A stretch of 64,000 bases of DNA, taken from positions 124,001-188,000 of the forward strand of contig NZ_JAODNM010000092.1 in NCBI RefSeq assembly GCF_025464955.1. The letters are read 5' to 3'. Below, piece after piece: positions 50,969 to 58,824 of the stretch. The notes under the pieces are model-generated. The model was not told where the DNA came from. It worked only from the letters and a program-made list of their open reading frames with translations, and made no database searches. Numbering within the stretch: position 1 is the stretch's first letter; every line of letters starts with the position of its first letter. A program made the translations under genes and the position numbers. The stretch comes from Amycolatopsis sp. GTDB lineage: Bacteria > Actinomycetota > Actinomycetes > Mycobacteriales > Pseudonocardiaceae.

Positions 50969-51619
50969 ATGACCCGTTCGGCACGTGAACTCTTCGACGC
51001 CGTACAGACCGAACTGGCTCCGCGCGACGACGAAAACCAACTCGTGCCGCTGATCGCCGAAGGCAAGGCGCCGCGCTCGGTGTTCGCCGCGATCGCCGCC
51101 GAGGAGCTTCGGATCGTCCGCAGTGACTGGCGGAGTGTGCTCACCCTCGCCTCCCGCTCGGAGGATAAGAGCGCGCGAGCGTTCTTCGCCGGGCTGGCGC
51201 AGGGCGAGGCCGCCGCGCTGGAGCAGCTGCCTGCGCTGGCGGCCGCGACGGGCCTTGACGACGCCGCGCTCGAGGCGTACCAGCCGCTCGCCGGGTGCCA
51301 GGGCTACCCGGCGTACTTCGCATGGATGGCACTCAACGGTGAGCCCGCCGACGTCATCGTCGCGCTCATCACCAACTTCGCGGCTTGGGGCCGTTACTGC
51401 GCCACGATCGCGACCGCGATGCGCGAGAAGTACGGCTTCGAGGACGAGGCCTGCGGGTTCTTCGACTTCTTCGCGGCGCCCTTCGACGAGACCGAAGCCG
51501 TCGCGGCCATCCAGTCCGCTATCGACGCCGGCAAGGTGACGGACGCGGCCTGGACGTACGCCCGGCACTTCCAGAGCTTCGAGCTGATGTTCTGGAACAC
51601 CCTCGCTCAGGCGGAGTAA
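50969..51619 (+). CDS. TenA/PqqC-like (heme-oxygenase-fold) protein
   Basis: All-helical protein of 216 aa resembling the TenA/PqqC superfamily: SARELFDAVQTELAPRDDEN, AIAAEELRIVRSDWRSVLTL, FAWMALNGEPADVIVALITN and YGFEDEACGFFDFFAAPFDE. ATG 50969 follows GGGGAAG. An ATG at 50936 is possible. It ends 3 bp before kynureninase and so is probably made with it. A role in tryptophan or kynurenine turnover is inference. It is not a recognisable tryptophan dioxygenase or formamidase. Confidence 0.75.
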   Translation: MTRSARELFDAVQTELAPRDDENQLVPLIAEGKAPRSVFAAIAAEELRIVRSDWRSVLTLASRSEDKSARAFFAGLAQGEAAALEQLPALAAATGLDDAALEAYQPLAGCQGYPAYFAWMALNGEPADVIVALITNFAAWGRYCATIATAMREKYGFEDEACGFFDFFAAPFDETEAVAAIQSAIDAGKVTDAAWTYARHFQSFELMFWNTLAQAE

Positions 51620-51622
51620 GAG

Positions 51623-52798
51623 ATGAGTTTTGCCATCGAGGCCGCCGAGCTCGACGCGGCGGATCCGCTCGCCGCCAAACGTGCCGAGTTCGATCTCGAC
51701 CCGGCGGTGACCTATCTCGACGGCAACTCGCTCGGCGCTCCACCGCGTCACGTCGCCGAGCGGCTGGACGAGGTTGTCCGTGAGCAGTGGGGCCGCGGGC
51801 TGATCCGGTCGTGGAAACAGGGCTGGTGGGACGCGCCGGAGCGGATCGGGGACCGGATCGCCCCGTTGGTCGGCACCGGCCCGGGGCGGGTCGTGGTATG
51901 CGACTCGACGAGCGTCAACCTGTTCAAGGCACTCGCCGCCGCGATCCGGCTCCGGCCGGGCCGTCCCGAGATCCTCGTCGACGCCGCCACTTTCCCCACG
52001 GACGGTTACATGGCGGCCGGGCTCGCGGGCCTGAGCGGGCACACGGTTCGCCGGGTCGCGGCGGGGGAGATGGCAGCGGCGGCGAGTGAGCGGACGGCGG
52101 TCGCGTTGATCAACCACGTCGACTACGTCACCGCCGAACTGCGTGACATGGGCGCGATCACCGGCGCGCTGCACCGCGTCGGGGCGCTTGCGCTGTGGGA
52201 CCTCTGCCACAGCGTCGGCGCGCTGCCCGTCGAGCTCGACGCACACGACGTCGACCTTGCCGTCGGATGCACGTACAAGTTTCTCAACGGCGGCCCGGGT
52301 TCGCCCGCATTCCTTTACGTGGCAGGGAAATGGCTCGACGGGTTCGAGCAGCCGCTGAGCGGCTGGGCCGGTCACCGCGATCCGTTCGGCATGACCGAGA
52401 CGTACGAGGGCAAGGCCGGTATCGGGCGTGCGCGCTCGGGCACGCCGGACATCCTGTCGTTGCTGGCATTGGACGCGGCACTTGATGTCTGGCGCGATGT
52501 TTCACTGGTCGAACTTCGGCGGAAGAGCTTGTCGTTGGGCGACTTTTTCGTGCGCTGCTTGGAAGAGCTGATTCCCGACGTGCGTATTCTGACGCCTCGG
52601 GGACACGGCCGCGGTAGCCAGCTGTCGGTGGCCGGGTCGGAGAAAACGATGGACGAGTTGATCAGTCGCGGGGTCATCGGGGACTTCCGGCCACCGGCCG
52701 TGCTCCGGTTCGGGCTGACGCCGTTGTACACCCGGTATGTCGATGTCCTGCGCGCGGCTAATGAACTCGCGCAGCTCACCGAAAGTAATGAGGTCTAG
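51623..52798 (+). CDS. kynU: Kynureninase
   Basis: PLP enzyme cleaving kynurenine to anthranilate and alanine. The protein is 391 aa. It has YLDGNSLGAPPR near the N-terminus, the aspartate motif LWDLCHSVGALPVEL, and the PLP-lysine in GCTYKFLNGGPGSPAF (Lys219). ATG 51623 follows GGAG. The usual partners tryptophan 2,3-dioxygenase and formamidase are not in this window. The anthranilate could feed tryptophan salvage, NAD-type or secondary metabolism. Confidence 0.95.
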   Translation: MSFAIEAAELDAADPLAAKRAEFDLDPAVTYLDGNSLGAPPRHVAERLDEVVREQWGRGLIRSWKQGWWDAPERIGDRIAPLVGTGPGRVVVCDSTSVNLFKALAAAIRLRPGRPEILVDAATFPTDGYMAAGLAGLSGHTVRRVAAGEMAAAASERTAVALINHVDYVTAELRDMGAITGALHRVGALALWDLCHSVGALPVELDAHDVDLAVGCTYKFLNGGPGSPAFLYVAGKWLDGFEQPLSGWAGHRDPFGMTETYEGKAGIGRARSGTPDILSLLALDAALDVWRDVSLVELRRKSLSLGDFFVRCLEELIPDVRILTPRGHGRGSQLSVAGSEKTMDELISRGVIGDFRPPAVLRFGLTPLYTRYVDVLRAANELAQLTESNEV

Positions 52799-52899
52799 AC
52801 CAAAAGGCTTACCTCTCTTTACCTGAGCTGTGAACGGCGTTAATTTACGACTTGAACTTTCACTTGACGGAGCCCTTGGGGCGCCGAAGGGACGGTCCA

Positions 52900-54219
52900 A
52901 TGTCGCTCAGACCGAGATGTCGAACCTTCCGCAAACTCGCTCAGGCACTGGTTTTCCTCTGCGCGTGCCTGCTAGTGACTTCTGCTCCCGCCTATGGTGG
53001 GACGAATGCGAAGGCCGTCCCCGCGGCCACCCCGTTCAAGGTGCTCGCGCTCTACAACGGCACCTACGATCCAGCCCATATCGCCTACGACAACGAAGCC
53101 AAGACGTGGTTCCCCCAGCAGGGTGCGGCGAACGGCTATACGTTCACCGCGTCGACGAACTGGGACCTGCTCAACAACATCACCACGTCGCAGTACCAGG
53201 TCGTGATGTTCCTCGACGACGCGCCGCACTCGGCGAGCCAGCGCAGCGGTTTCCAGACCTATATGCAGAACGGCGGCGGCTGGTTCGGGTTCCATGTCTC
53301 GGCGTTTGTCGGGAACGCGTCGGACTGGGACTGGTATTACAATCAGTTTCTCGGCTCGGGCGCGTTCGCTTCCAACACCTGGGGGCCGACGACCGCGGTG
53401 CTCAAGGTCGAGGACCGCAATCACCCGTCGACTGCCGGTCTGCCGGCGACGTACACCTCGGCGGTCAGCGAGTGGTACTCGTGGGCTCATGACCTGCGGA
53501 CCAACCCGAACATCGACATTCTGACCTCGGTGGACCCGTCGAGCTTCCCGCTCGGCAGTGATCCGAACCAGCAGTGGCACAGCGGCTATTACCCGATCAT
53601 GTGGAGCAACAAGAACTACAAGATGATCTACGCCAACTTCGGGCACGACGCGATGGACTATCCCAACAACATCCCGCTGTCGTCGACGTTTGCCAGCGCG
53701 CAGCAGAACCAGTTCATTCTTAACGGTCTCAAATGGCTCGGTGGCGCCGGCGGCTCGACCACCCCACCGCCGCCCGGTCCGATCTCGGCCACTGCCTGGT
53801 ACGCCGTCGCGGACAGTGCTAGCGGCAAATGCATCGACGCCCGCTCAGCGGCGTCGGTCAATGGGACCGCGATTCAGCAGTACACCTGCAATAGCACGCA
53901 GGCACAGCAATACCAGTTCCAGTCGACGGACAGCGGTTATGTGCGGATCAACAACCGGATCAACGCCGCACAGGTTGTCGACGTGAGTAATGTATCCACC
54001 GCGGACAATGCTCCAGTGCAACTATGGGCGTACGGAAATGGGAACAACCAGCAGTGGAAGCCGGTGGCTGAGACGAGTGGTGCGTACCATTTCGTCAACC
54101 GCAACAGTTCCAAGTGCCTGACGGTACCCGGAGCGTCCACCGCGGACAGTGTCCAGCTGGTGCAGCTGACCTGCAACGGCTCGGCATCGCAGTCGTTCTC
54201 GCTGACCCAGCAGCCCTGA
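52900..54219 (+). CDS. Secreted ThuA-domain protein with ricin-type lectin domain
   Basis: Exported protein of 439 aa. The signal peptide (FRKLAQALVFLCACLLVTSA) ends near APAYGG. Residues 45-285 are a ThuA/trehalose-utilisation fold (FKVLALYNGTYDPAHIAYDN, GGGWFGFHVSAFVG, NFGHDAMDY). A TTPPPPGP linker leads to a ricin-type beta-trefoil (about 300-439) with repeated Q-x-W-type motifs (TAIQQYTCN, NAPVQLWAYGNGNNQQW, DSVQLVQLTCNGSASQSF). It probably binds and acts on sugars outside the cell. ATG 52900 follows GAAGGGA. Confidence 0.9.
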   Translation: MSLRPRCRTFRKLAQALVFLCACLLVTSAPAYGGTNAKAVPAATPFKVLALYNGTYDPAHIAYDNEAKTWFPQQGAANGYTFTASTNWDLLNNITTSQYQVVMFLDDAPHSASQRSGFQTYMQNGGGWFGFHVSAFVGNASDWDWYYNQFLGSGAFASNTWGPTTAVLKVEDRNHPSTAGLPATYTSAVSEWYSWAHDLRTNPNIDILTSVDPSSFPLGSDPNQQWHSGYYPIMWSNKNYKMIYANFGHDAMDYPNNIPLSSTFASAQQNQFILNGLKWLGGAGGSTTPPPPGPISATAWYAVADSASGKCIDARSAASVNGTAIQQYTCNSTQAQQYQFQSTDSGYVRINNRINAAQVVDVSNVSTADNAPVQLWAYGNGNNQQWKPVAETSGAYHFVNRNSSKCLTVPGASTADSVQLVQLTCNGSASQSFSLTQQP

Positions 54220-54222
54220 TCC

Positions 54223-54266
54223 GCAACTCGCCGCCGACTTGCGATCGCAAGTCGGCGGCGAGTTGC
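54223..54266. terminator. Perfect 22-bp palindrome between convergent genes
   Basis: GCAACTCGCCGCCGACTTGC plus GA (54223-54244) is followed immediately by its exact complement (54245-54266). It starts 3 nt after the ThuA-ricin stop and ends at the stop of the convergent TetR gene. Its CAACTCG/CGAGTTG arms relate it to units at 22098, 25257 and 57377. Confidence 0.7.
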
Positions 54267-54847
54267 TAGGCCGTTGGGTCGGGGTTGATCAGGCGGGACA
54301 CGCCGACGACGACGGCACGGCGGCAGGCTGCGAGGGCCACCGGATCGTCCTCGGCCGACATCGGTATCTGCGTGCCCTCGCTCCAAGTCTGCGCCAGCGA
54401 AAGGACCATAGGCAGGAGGTGCTCCGGCGAAAGTCCGGCGTACAAAGTTCCCGCCGCCTGCGCCGCGGCGATGGCCTTTCCCTTCCGGTACCCCGATTCC
54501 ACGGTGATCGGCAGGGTTCGCAGCTCGCCGGGCCGTTCGAGGCTGTGCCACGTCGCCAGCCTGACAAGCTGCGGGTTGGCGATGTGGAAATCGAACAGCG
54601 CTCCGGCGTAGGCGGGCAGGTTCTCCGCGTCGAACGGCGCCGCCTCGACGAGCTCGGCGATCGAGGCCGCGAACACCGCGTCGAACAGCAAGTCCTTGCT
54701 GCGGAAGTAGATGTAGATCATGTTCTTGTTGCAGGCCGCCGACGCGGCGATGCGGTCGACCCTGGCGCCGGCGATGCCGTGCGCGGCGAACTCCTCGGTC
54801 GCGGCCTTGAGGATTTTCGCCTTGGTCGCCGCGGCGTCCCTGGTCAC
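54266..54847 (-). CDS. TetR-family repressor
   Basis: Repressor of 193 aa with AAATKAKILKAATEEFAAHG, VDRIAASAACNKNMIYIYFR as the DNA-binding domain. The C-terminal domain with MVLSLAQTWSEGTQIPMSAE is of a common TetR group. The GTG start overlaps the stop of the dienelactone hydrolase gene by 4 nt, so the two form an operon. It may bind the 14-bp dyads found at 55711 and 57211, which is inference. Confidence 0.92.
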   Translation of the reverse strand: MTRDAAATKAKILKAATEEFAAHGIAGARVDRIAASAACNKNMIYIYFRSKDLLFDAVFAASIAELVEAAPFDAENLPAYAGALFDFHIANPQLVRLATWHSLERPGELRTLPITVESGYRKGKAIAAAQAAGTLYAGLSPEHLLPMVLSLAQTWSEGTQIPMSAEDDPVALAACRRAVVVGVSRLINPDPTA

Positions 54848-55658
54848 GCCGGGTCCGTCGTCAACTGCTTGCGCAGGAACTCCACCATCCGCTCGCGGGC
54901 GAGGAGCGCGGGGTGGCCGGGGGTTTCGCGAACTTCGCCGGTGACGACGGAGTGCGCGCTCTTCTTGAAACCGGCAGCGTTGCCTGGCGACGAGTCCAGT
55001 TCGATGACCTCGAAGGCATCGCCGAGCTTCTCGGTGAGCGCGGCGAACCGGTCGCGCGGGGCGAGTCCGTCCTCGCTGAACCGCATTCCGAGCACGCACA
55101 GGTTCGATTCGGTCGTCCGCTCGACCACCCGGTCCAGTTCCGCGGGGGACATCCCGACGTCGGCTCGTCGTGCCGCGCCGAGCGAGAACGGAACCGACGG
55201 CTGGCTGAGCACGGGCGCGAGCACGACGTCGTCGACAGCGGCGGCGAGGGCGAAACCGCCGGTGAAGCACATGCCGATGACGCCGACCCCTGGCCCCGGG
55301 GTGCGCGCGGCGAGGTCGCGGGCGACGGCGCGCAGGTAGTCGCTGATCGGCCGGTGGGCGTTGGTCGCGAACGCGCGGAACTCCGCTGACACGCACAACC
55401 GCGAGATCACGCGGAGCACATAACCGACCGACATGTCCTTGCCCGGCACGCCGAACGGGGAGGGGACGACGACGGTGAAGCCCTCGTCCACCAGGTGGTC
55501 GGCAGGGCGAGGACCTCCGGGGTGATCCCGGGGACCTCCGGGATGAGGATGACCCCGGGGCCCTCGCCCTTTTCGTAGCAGTCGTAGGTGATCCCGGCGC
55601 CGGTGAAGGGGGCCTTCTGCCAGCCGGTCAAAGTGGACGTGGGTGCCGAGTCGCTCAT
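54844..55658 (-). pseudogene. Dienelactone hydrolase family protein, apparent frameshift
   Basis: The N-terminal frame from ATG 55658 (MSDSAPTSTLTGWQKAPFTG, VILIPEVPGITPEVLAL) and the C-terminal frame (HLVDEGFTVVVPSPFGVPGK to FLRKQLTTDPA) are two halves of one alpha/beta hydrolase. They join at about 55501-55505, where one base appears missing (CTGCCGACC for CTGGCCGACC). The catalytic cysteine is in GMCFTGGFAL, a late histidine in PGHPALLARER, and the family glutamate in PEVPGIT. Full length would be 271 aa. Sequencing error is as likely as real decay. It shares an operon with the downstream TetR gene. Confidence 0.82.
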
Positions 55659-55710
55659 GGTCGTCCGATCTTGTGGTTGATTGGTCGGGAAGGTTGTAGA
55701 GTCATTTTGA

Positions 55711-55724
55711 ACTATCTAGTTAGT
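55711..55724. promoter_or_regulatory. Candidate operator ACTATCTAGTTAGT, site 1
   Basis: Quasi-palindrome ACTATCTAGTTAGT 25 nt before the SDR start (55749). The complement of 57211-57224 is identical except for one central base, and that site also precedes a start codon. One repressor, probably a neighbouring TetR, may control both genes. Confidence 0.6.
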
Positions 55725-55748
55725 CAGATGCTACGGGAACGGAAGCTC

Positions 55749-56543
55749 ATGGATCTGGGACTTGCCGGAAAGCGCGCGGTCGTCACCGGTGCGAGCCGCG
55801 GGATCGGGTTCGCCATCGCGAGTGCGTTGGCGGGTGAAGGGGTGGACGTCGTGCTGGCGGCACGGGATTCCGCCGCGCTCAAGGAAGCCGCCGCGCGGAT
55901 CGACGGGCCAGGCCGGGCCGTCCCGGTCGTCACGGACACCAACGACGATGTCTCCGTACGCGCCCTGTTCGAGCGCGCCGCCGAGGAGTTCGGGGGTGTG
56001 GACATCCTGGTCAATGCCGCCGCGCAGCCTTCGCAGCCGGGTTTCGGCGGCAAGCTCGCGGCCGTCACGGACGACGCGCTGCGGGGCGAACTTGAGACGA
56101 AAGTGCTGGGGTACCTGCGTTGCGCGCGAGCCGCGGCGCCGTACATGACCGCACAGGGCTGGGGTCGCATCATCAGCGTCAGCGGGTTGGCGGCGCGGCA
56201 GACGGGCTCGATCATCGGCTCGATCCGCAATGTCGCGGTCGCGGCGATGACCAAGAACCTCGCGGACGAGCTCGGCCCGTCCGGCGTCAACGTCACCGTC
56301 GTGCATCCCGGGATGACCGTCACCGAGCGGACCCCCGTGCTCACGGCCGCTATTGCCGAGCGCCAGGGCGTCAGCGAGGACGAGGTCGCGCGGAGCTTTG
56401 CCGCGGCGACCAGCATCGGCAGGGTGGTGACGGCTGCCGAGATCGCCGACGTCGTGACGTTCTTGGCGTCGCCGTTGAGCGTCGCGATCACCGGTGACGC
56501 GATTGGCGTCGGCGGCGGCGCGAAGGGCGCCATCCACTACTGA
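55749..56543 (+). CDS. SDR-fold protein lacking the usual catalytic Tyr-Lys
   Basis: SDR-type protein of 264 aa. The cofactor motif VVTGASRGIGFAIA is intact. The structural NNAG is changed to NAAA, and where YxxxK is expected the sequence reads GSIRNVAVAAMTKNLADELG after a normal ISVSGLAARQ. This RNVAVA form is seen in a known branch of SDRs annotated as oxidoreductases, whose chemistry is unclear. ATG 55749 follows GGAAGC, and ATG 55728 is in frame. The end overlaps the convergent reductase-like gene by 7 nt. Confidence 0.85.
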   Translation: MDLGLAGKRAVVTGASRGIGFAIASALAGEGVDVVLAARDSAALKEAAARIDGPGRAVPVVTDTNDDVSVRALFERAAEEFGGVDILVNAAAQPSQPGFGGKLAAVTDDALRGELETKVLGYLRCARAAAPYMTAQGWGRIISVSGLAARQTGSIIGSIRNVAVAAMTKNLADELGPSGVNVTVVHPGMTVTERTPVLTAAIAERQGVSEDEVARSFAAATSIGRVVTAAEIADVVTFLASPLSVAITGDAIGVGGGAKGAIHY

Positions 56544-57196
56544 CTCGCGGCCAGGCGGTTGATCTCGGTGTTGCCGAGGATCCGTTGTCCGGCACCGGAC
56601 TCGGCGACTCCGATCATCGCCCGGCCCACTTCGGCGTTCGTGGTCACCAGCTTGGGCACGACCGCGCGGATGAGCGGGAACAGCGGCGTGGTGATCCGGT
56701 AGATCAGCCGGTACAGCTTGGTTTTGGACACGATGCCGCCGGTCGGCTGGATGTAGCCGGGCCGGAACAGGTACGCGTCAAGCGGGGAAGCCAGCAGCGC
56801 GTTTTCGGTTTCCCCCTTGACCCGTGCCCACATCATGCTGCCATGGGCGTCGGTGCCCGCGCCCGACACGTAGATCAGCTTCATGCCGGGGTTCGCCGCG
56901 TTCAGGATGCCGGCGACGGAAAGCGTGAGGTCGTACGTGACAGCGCGGTAGGCGGCTTCGGTCATCCCGGTCGCGGAGACGCCGAGGCAGAAGAAGCACG
57001 TGTCGTACCCGCTGAGCTCGTCCTTTACCGCGGGTAGGTCGTCGAGATCGTGGACGAGCTGACGTAGTTTCGGGTGCTCCCCGGGTGTCGCGCTCCGGCC
57101 GACGGCGAGGACGGCGTCGACACGCGGATCGGCCAGGCATTCCCGCAAGACGCCCTGCCCGACCATCCCGGTGCCGCCGAAAAGGATGACCTTCAT
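56537..57196 (-). CDS. NAD(P)H-binding atypical SDR (epimerase-like)
   Basis: Rossmann protein of 219 aa with MKVILFGGTGMVGQGVLREC as the cofactor motif, then CFFCLGVSATGM and KLIYVSGAGTDAHGS. It resembles the NAD(P)H-binding group related to HTATIP2 and NmrA, often without a standard catalytic tetrad. ATG 57196 is 15 nt downstream of the ACTAACCAGATAGT dyad. It is likely co-regulated with the SDR at 55749. Confidence 0.88.
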   Translation of the reverse strand: MKVILFGGTGMVGQGVLRECLADPRVDAVLAVGRSATPGEHPKLRQLVHDLDDLPAVKDELSGYDTCFFCLGVSATGMTEAAYRAVTYDLTLSVAGILNAANPGMKLIYVSGAGTDAHGSMMWARVKGETENALLASPLDAYLFRPGYIQPTGGIVSKTKLYRLIYRITTPLFPLIRAVVPKLVTTNAEVGRAMIGVAESGAGQRILGNTEINRLAASQ

Positions 57197-57210
57197 GCTG
57201 TTCCTCTCTG

Positions 57211-57224
57211 ACTAACCAGATAGT
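57211..57224. promoter_or_regulatory. Candidate operator ACTAACCAGATAGT, site 2
   Basis: The complement (ACTATCTGGTTAGT) matches site 1 at 13 of 14 positions. It sits 14 nt upstream of the reductase-like ATG on the minus strand. Confidence 0.6.
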
Positions 57225-57251
57225 CACATTACCCCGCGCACCCCCGACTTC

Positions 57252-57401
57252 GCACTTTTGCGCTTTTGTGGGGTCGATAAGTACTTAGTCAGGGCACAAA
57301 AGGACAAAAGTGCCCTCCTTTGGTCGTGCGCGTGGGTCGCGAGGGCGGAGCCGAGTCCGGCACCCGGTTACGCATGACCGCAACTCGACGGCGAGTTGCG
57401 G
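57252..57401. repeat. Composite palindromic element, copy 2
   Basis: Inverted repeat GCACTTTTGCGCTTTTGTG (57252-57270) and CACAAAAGGACAAAAGTGC (57295-57313), 17 of 19 paired, with TAAGTACTTA in the loop. GTGCGCGTGGG follows, then the unit ACCGCAACTCGACGGCGAGT (from 57377). The same modules make up 25201-25322. Here it lies between divergent genes, so it is not simply a terminator. Confidence 0.65.
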
Positions 57402-57455
57402 GATTTCTGGCTGGTACGGTAGTGGGGAGTCCCCCATTTTGCCAGAAGGAGCTGG

Positions 57456-58010
57456 ATGTCACCGGATCGGCCCCGCCGCGCGGACGCGCAGCGCAACTAC
57501 GACCTGCTGCTGGCCGCCGCCAAGAAGATCTTCGCCGAGCGCGGTGTCGATGCGCCGCTCGACGACATCGCGAAGCTGGCCGGTGTCGGCAACGCCACGA
57601 TGTACCGGCATTTCCCGACCCGCAGCGATGTGATCGTCGCCGTCTTCTCCGACGAGGTGGCCGAACTCTGCGCACAAGGCGAGGCGTTGCTCGGCGAGAG
57701 CTCCTCAGCGGACGCGCTGTTCAGCTGGCTGAGGCTGTTCATCGCGCACGTGGCCGGAAAACGGGAGCTGGCACTGGCTGTCGCGGACGACCGTGGTGCT
57801 CAGCAGTCCGGTCTGTTCGCCAGTTGGCACAAGGCGATGGTTTCGGCGGCGTCGGCGTTGCTCGCCACGGCTCAGCATGACGGCGTTGTCCGCGCAGACG
57901 TCGAAGTCCTCGACTTGCTGACCCTGGCCAACGGGCTTTCGGTGACCGGTGCCGACCCCGTGCGCGTCGAGCGGCTCGTCGCCCTCATCCGCCGCGGCAC
58001 GCAACACTAA
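57456..58010 (+). CDS. TetR-family repressor
   Basis: Repressor of 184 aa: LLLAAAKKIFAERGVDAPLD, DIAKLAGVGNATMYRHFPTR and SDVIVAVFSDEVAEL give the DNA-binding domain and first ligand-domain helix. ATG 57456 follows GAAGGAG. It is divergent from the reductase-like gene at 56537 and could be the factor that binds the 14-bp dyads. The 3' end overlaps the convergent TetR at 58007 by 4 nt. Confidence 0.93.
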   Translation: MSPDRPRRADAQRNYDLLLAAAKKIFAERGVDAPLDDIAKLAGVGNATMYRHFPTRSDVIVAVFSDEVAELCAQGEALLGESSSADALFSWLRLFIAHVAGKRELALAVADDRGAQQSGLFASWHKAMVSAASALLATAQHDGVVRADVEVLDLLTLANGLSVTGADPVRVERLVALIRRGTQH

Positions 58011-58684
58011 GCCTGCACGACCAGATCCGCCAGTACGCGCTCCACATTGGACTGGAGTTCGCCCGCGGCGTCGCCGCGGCCGGAGAGGTGGCGCAGCAGG
58101 CCTTGCTGGAACAAGCCGTCGAAAATGCCGTACGCCGTGCCGCACGGCATGGACACCGGGACGCCGGCGAGTTCCGAGTACTGGCTGACGATCCGCCAGA
58201 TCATCCGCTCGAGCGTCTCGTCGATCTCGCTGACGTCGTCGCGGAACGACTCCTCGAACAGGCTCTGGTTCCGCAGGTCGTACCAGAGCCGGTGCATCGC
58301 GGCGTCATCGCGCAGGGTGCCGGCCATGGCCGCGCCGAAACCGACGCGGAGCTCCTCGGCGGTGGTCGCGGTGGCGACGATTTCGTCGTAGCGCTTGACG
58401 CACTCCGCCTTGTAGAGCTTGACGCAGTAGGTGATCAGCTCGACCTTGTCGCGGAAGTAGTAGTGCAGCACGCCGTGGGAGAACTCGGAGTTCTGCGCGA
58501 TCTCCCGCAGGCTCGTGCGCGCGTAACCGAGCTCGGACAGGGTCTGCAGCGCGGACATCGCGAGCTGCGCGCGCCGCTCCGCGAACTTGTCCACCTGCCG
58601 GCGCGAGATCCTGTCCCGGCTCCGGTCCGCCACTTCGGTCACAATCGAACTTCCTGTCGATGTCGGTGCTTGGTCACCCAACAC
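58007..58684 (-). CDS. TetR-family repressor of the downstream SDR/ligase operon
   Basis: Repressor of 225 aa with FAERRAQLAMSALQTLSELG, TSLREIAQNSEFSHGVLHYY. The C-terminal domain has MHRLWYDLRNQSLFEESFRD and PCGTAYGIFDGLFQQGLLR. GTG 58684 gives a 24-residue hydrophilic lead before the DNA-binding domain, and GTG 58642 is an alternative. It is divergent from the SDR at 58825 with a strong inverted repeat between, so this is probably the local repressor. Confidence 0.92.
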   Translation of the reverse strand: MLGDQAPTSTGSSIVTEVADRSRDRISRRQVDKFAERRAQLAMSALQTLSELGYARTSLREIAQNSEFSHGVLHYYFRDKVELITYCVKLYKAECVKRYDEIVATATTAEELRVGFGAAMAGTLRDDAAMHRLWYDLRNQSLFEESFRDDVSEIDETLERMIWRIVSQYSELAGVPVSMPCGTAYGIFDGLFQQGLLRHLSGRGDAAGELQSNVERVLADLVVQA

Positions 58685-58729
58685 TAACGGAGTCTAACCG
58701 GTTTGCCGGGGCGGTCCCGCAAAAATCTT

Positions 58730-58761
58730 GACAGTCGTCCAAGAAAGTCTTGACGACTGTC
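58730..58761. promoter_or_regulatory. Inverted-repeat operator and promoter of the SDR operon
   Basis: GACAGTCGTC (58730-58739) and GACGACTGTC (58752-58761) are exact complements 12 nt apart. TTGACA overlaps the left arm and TTGACG the right. This fits a TetR-repressed promoter for 58825-62369. Confidence 0.65.
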
Positions 58762-58824
58762 CAAATCTGGCTACGCTCAGGACCCAGGTCACCGTTGCCC
58801 TTCATCTCAAGGAGGAGATGTCCC

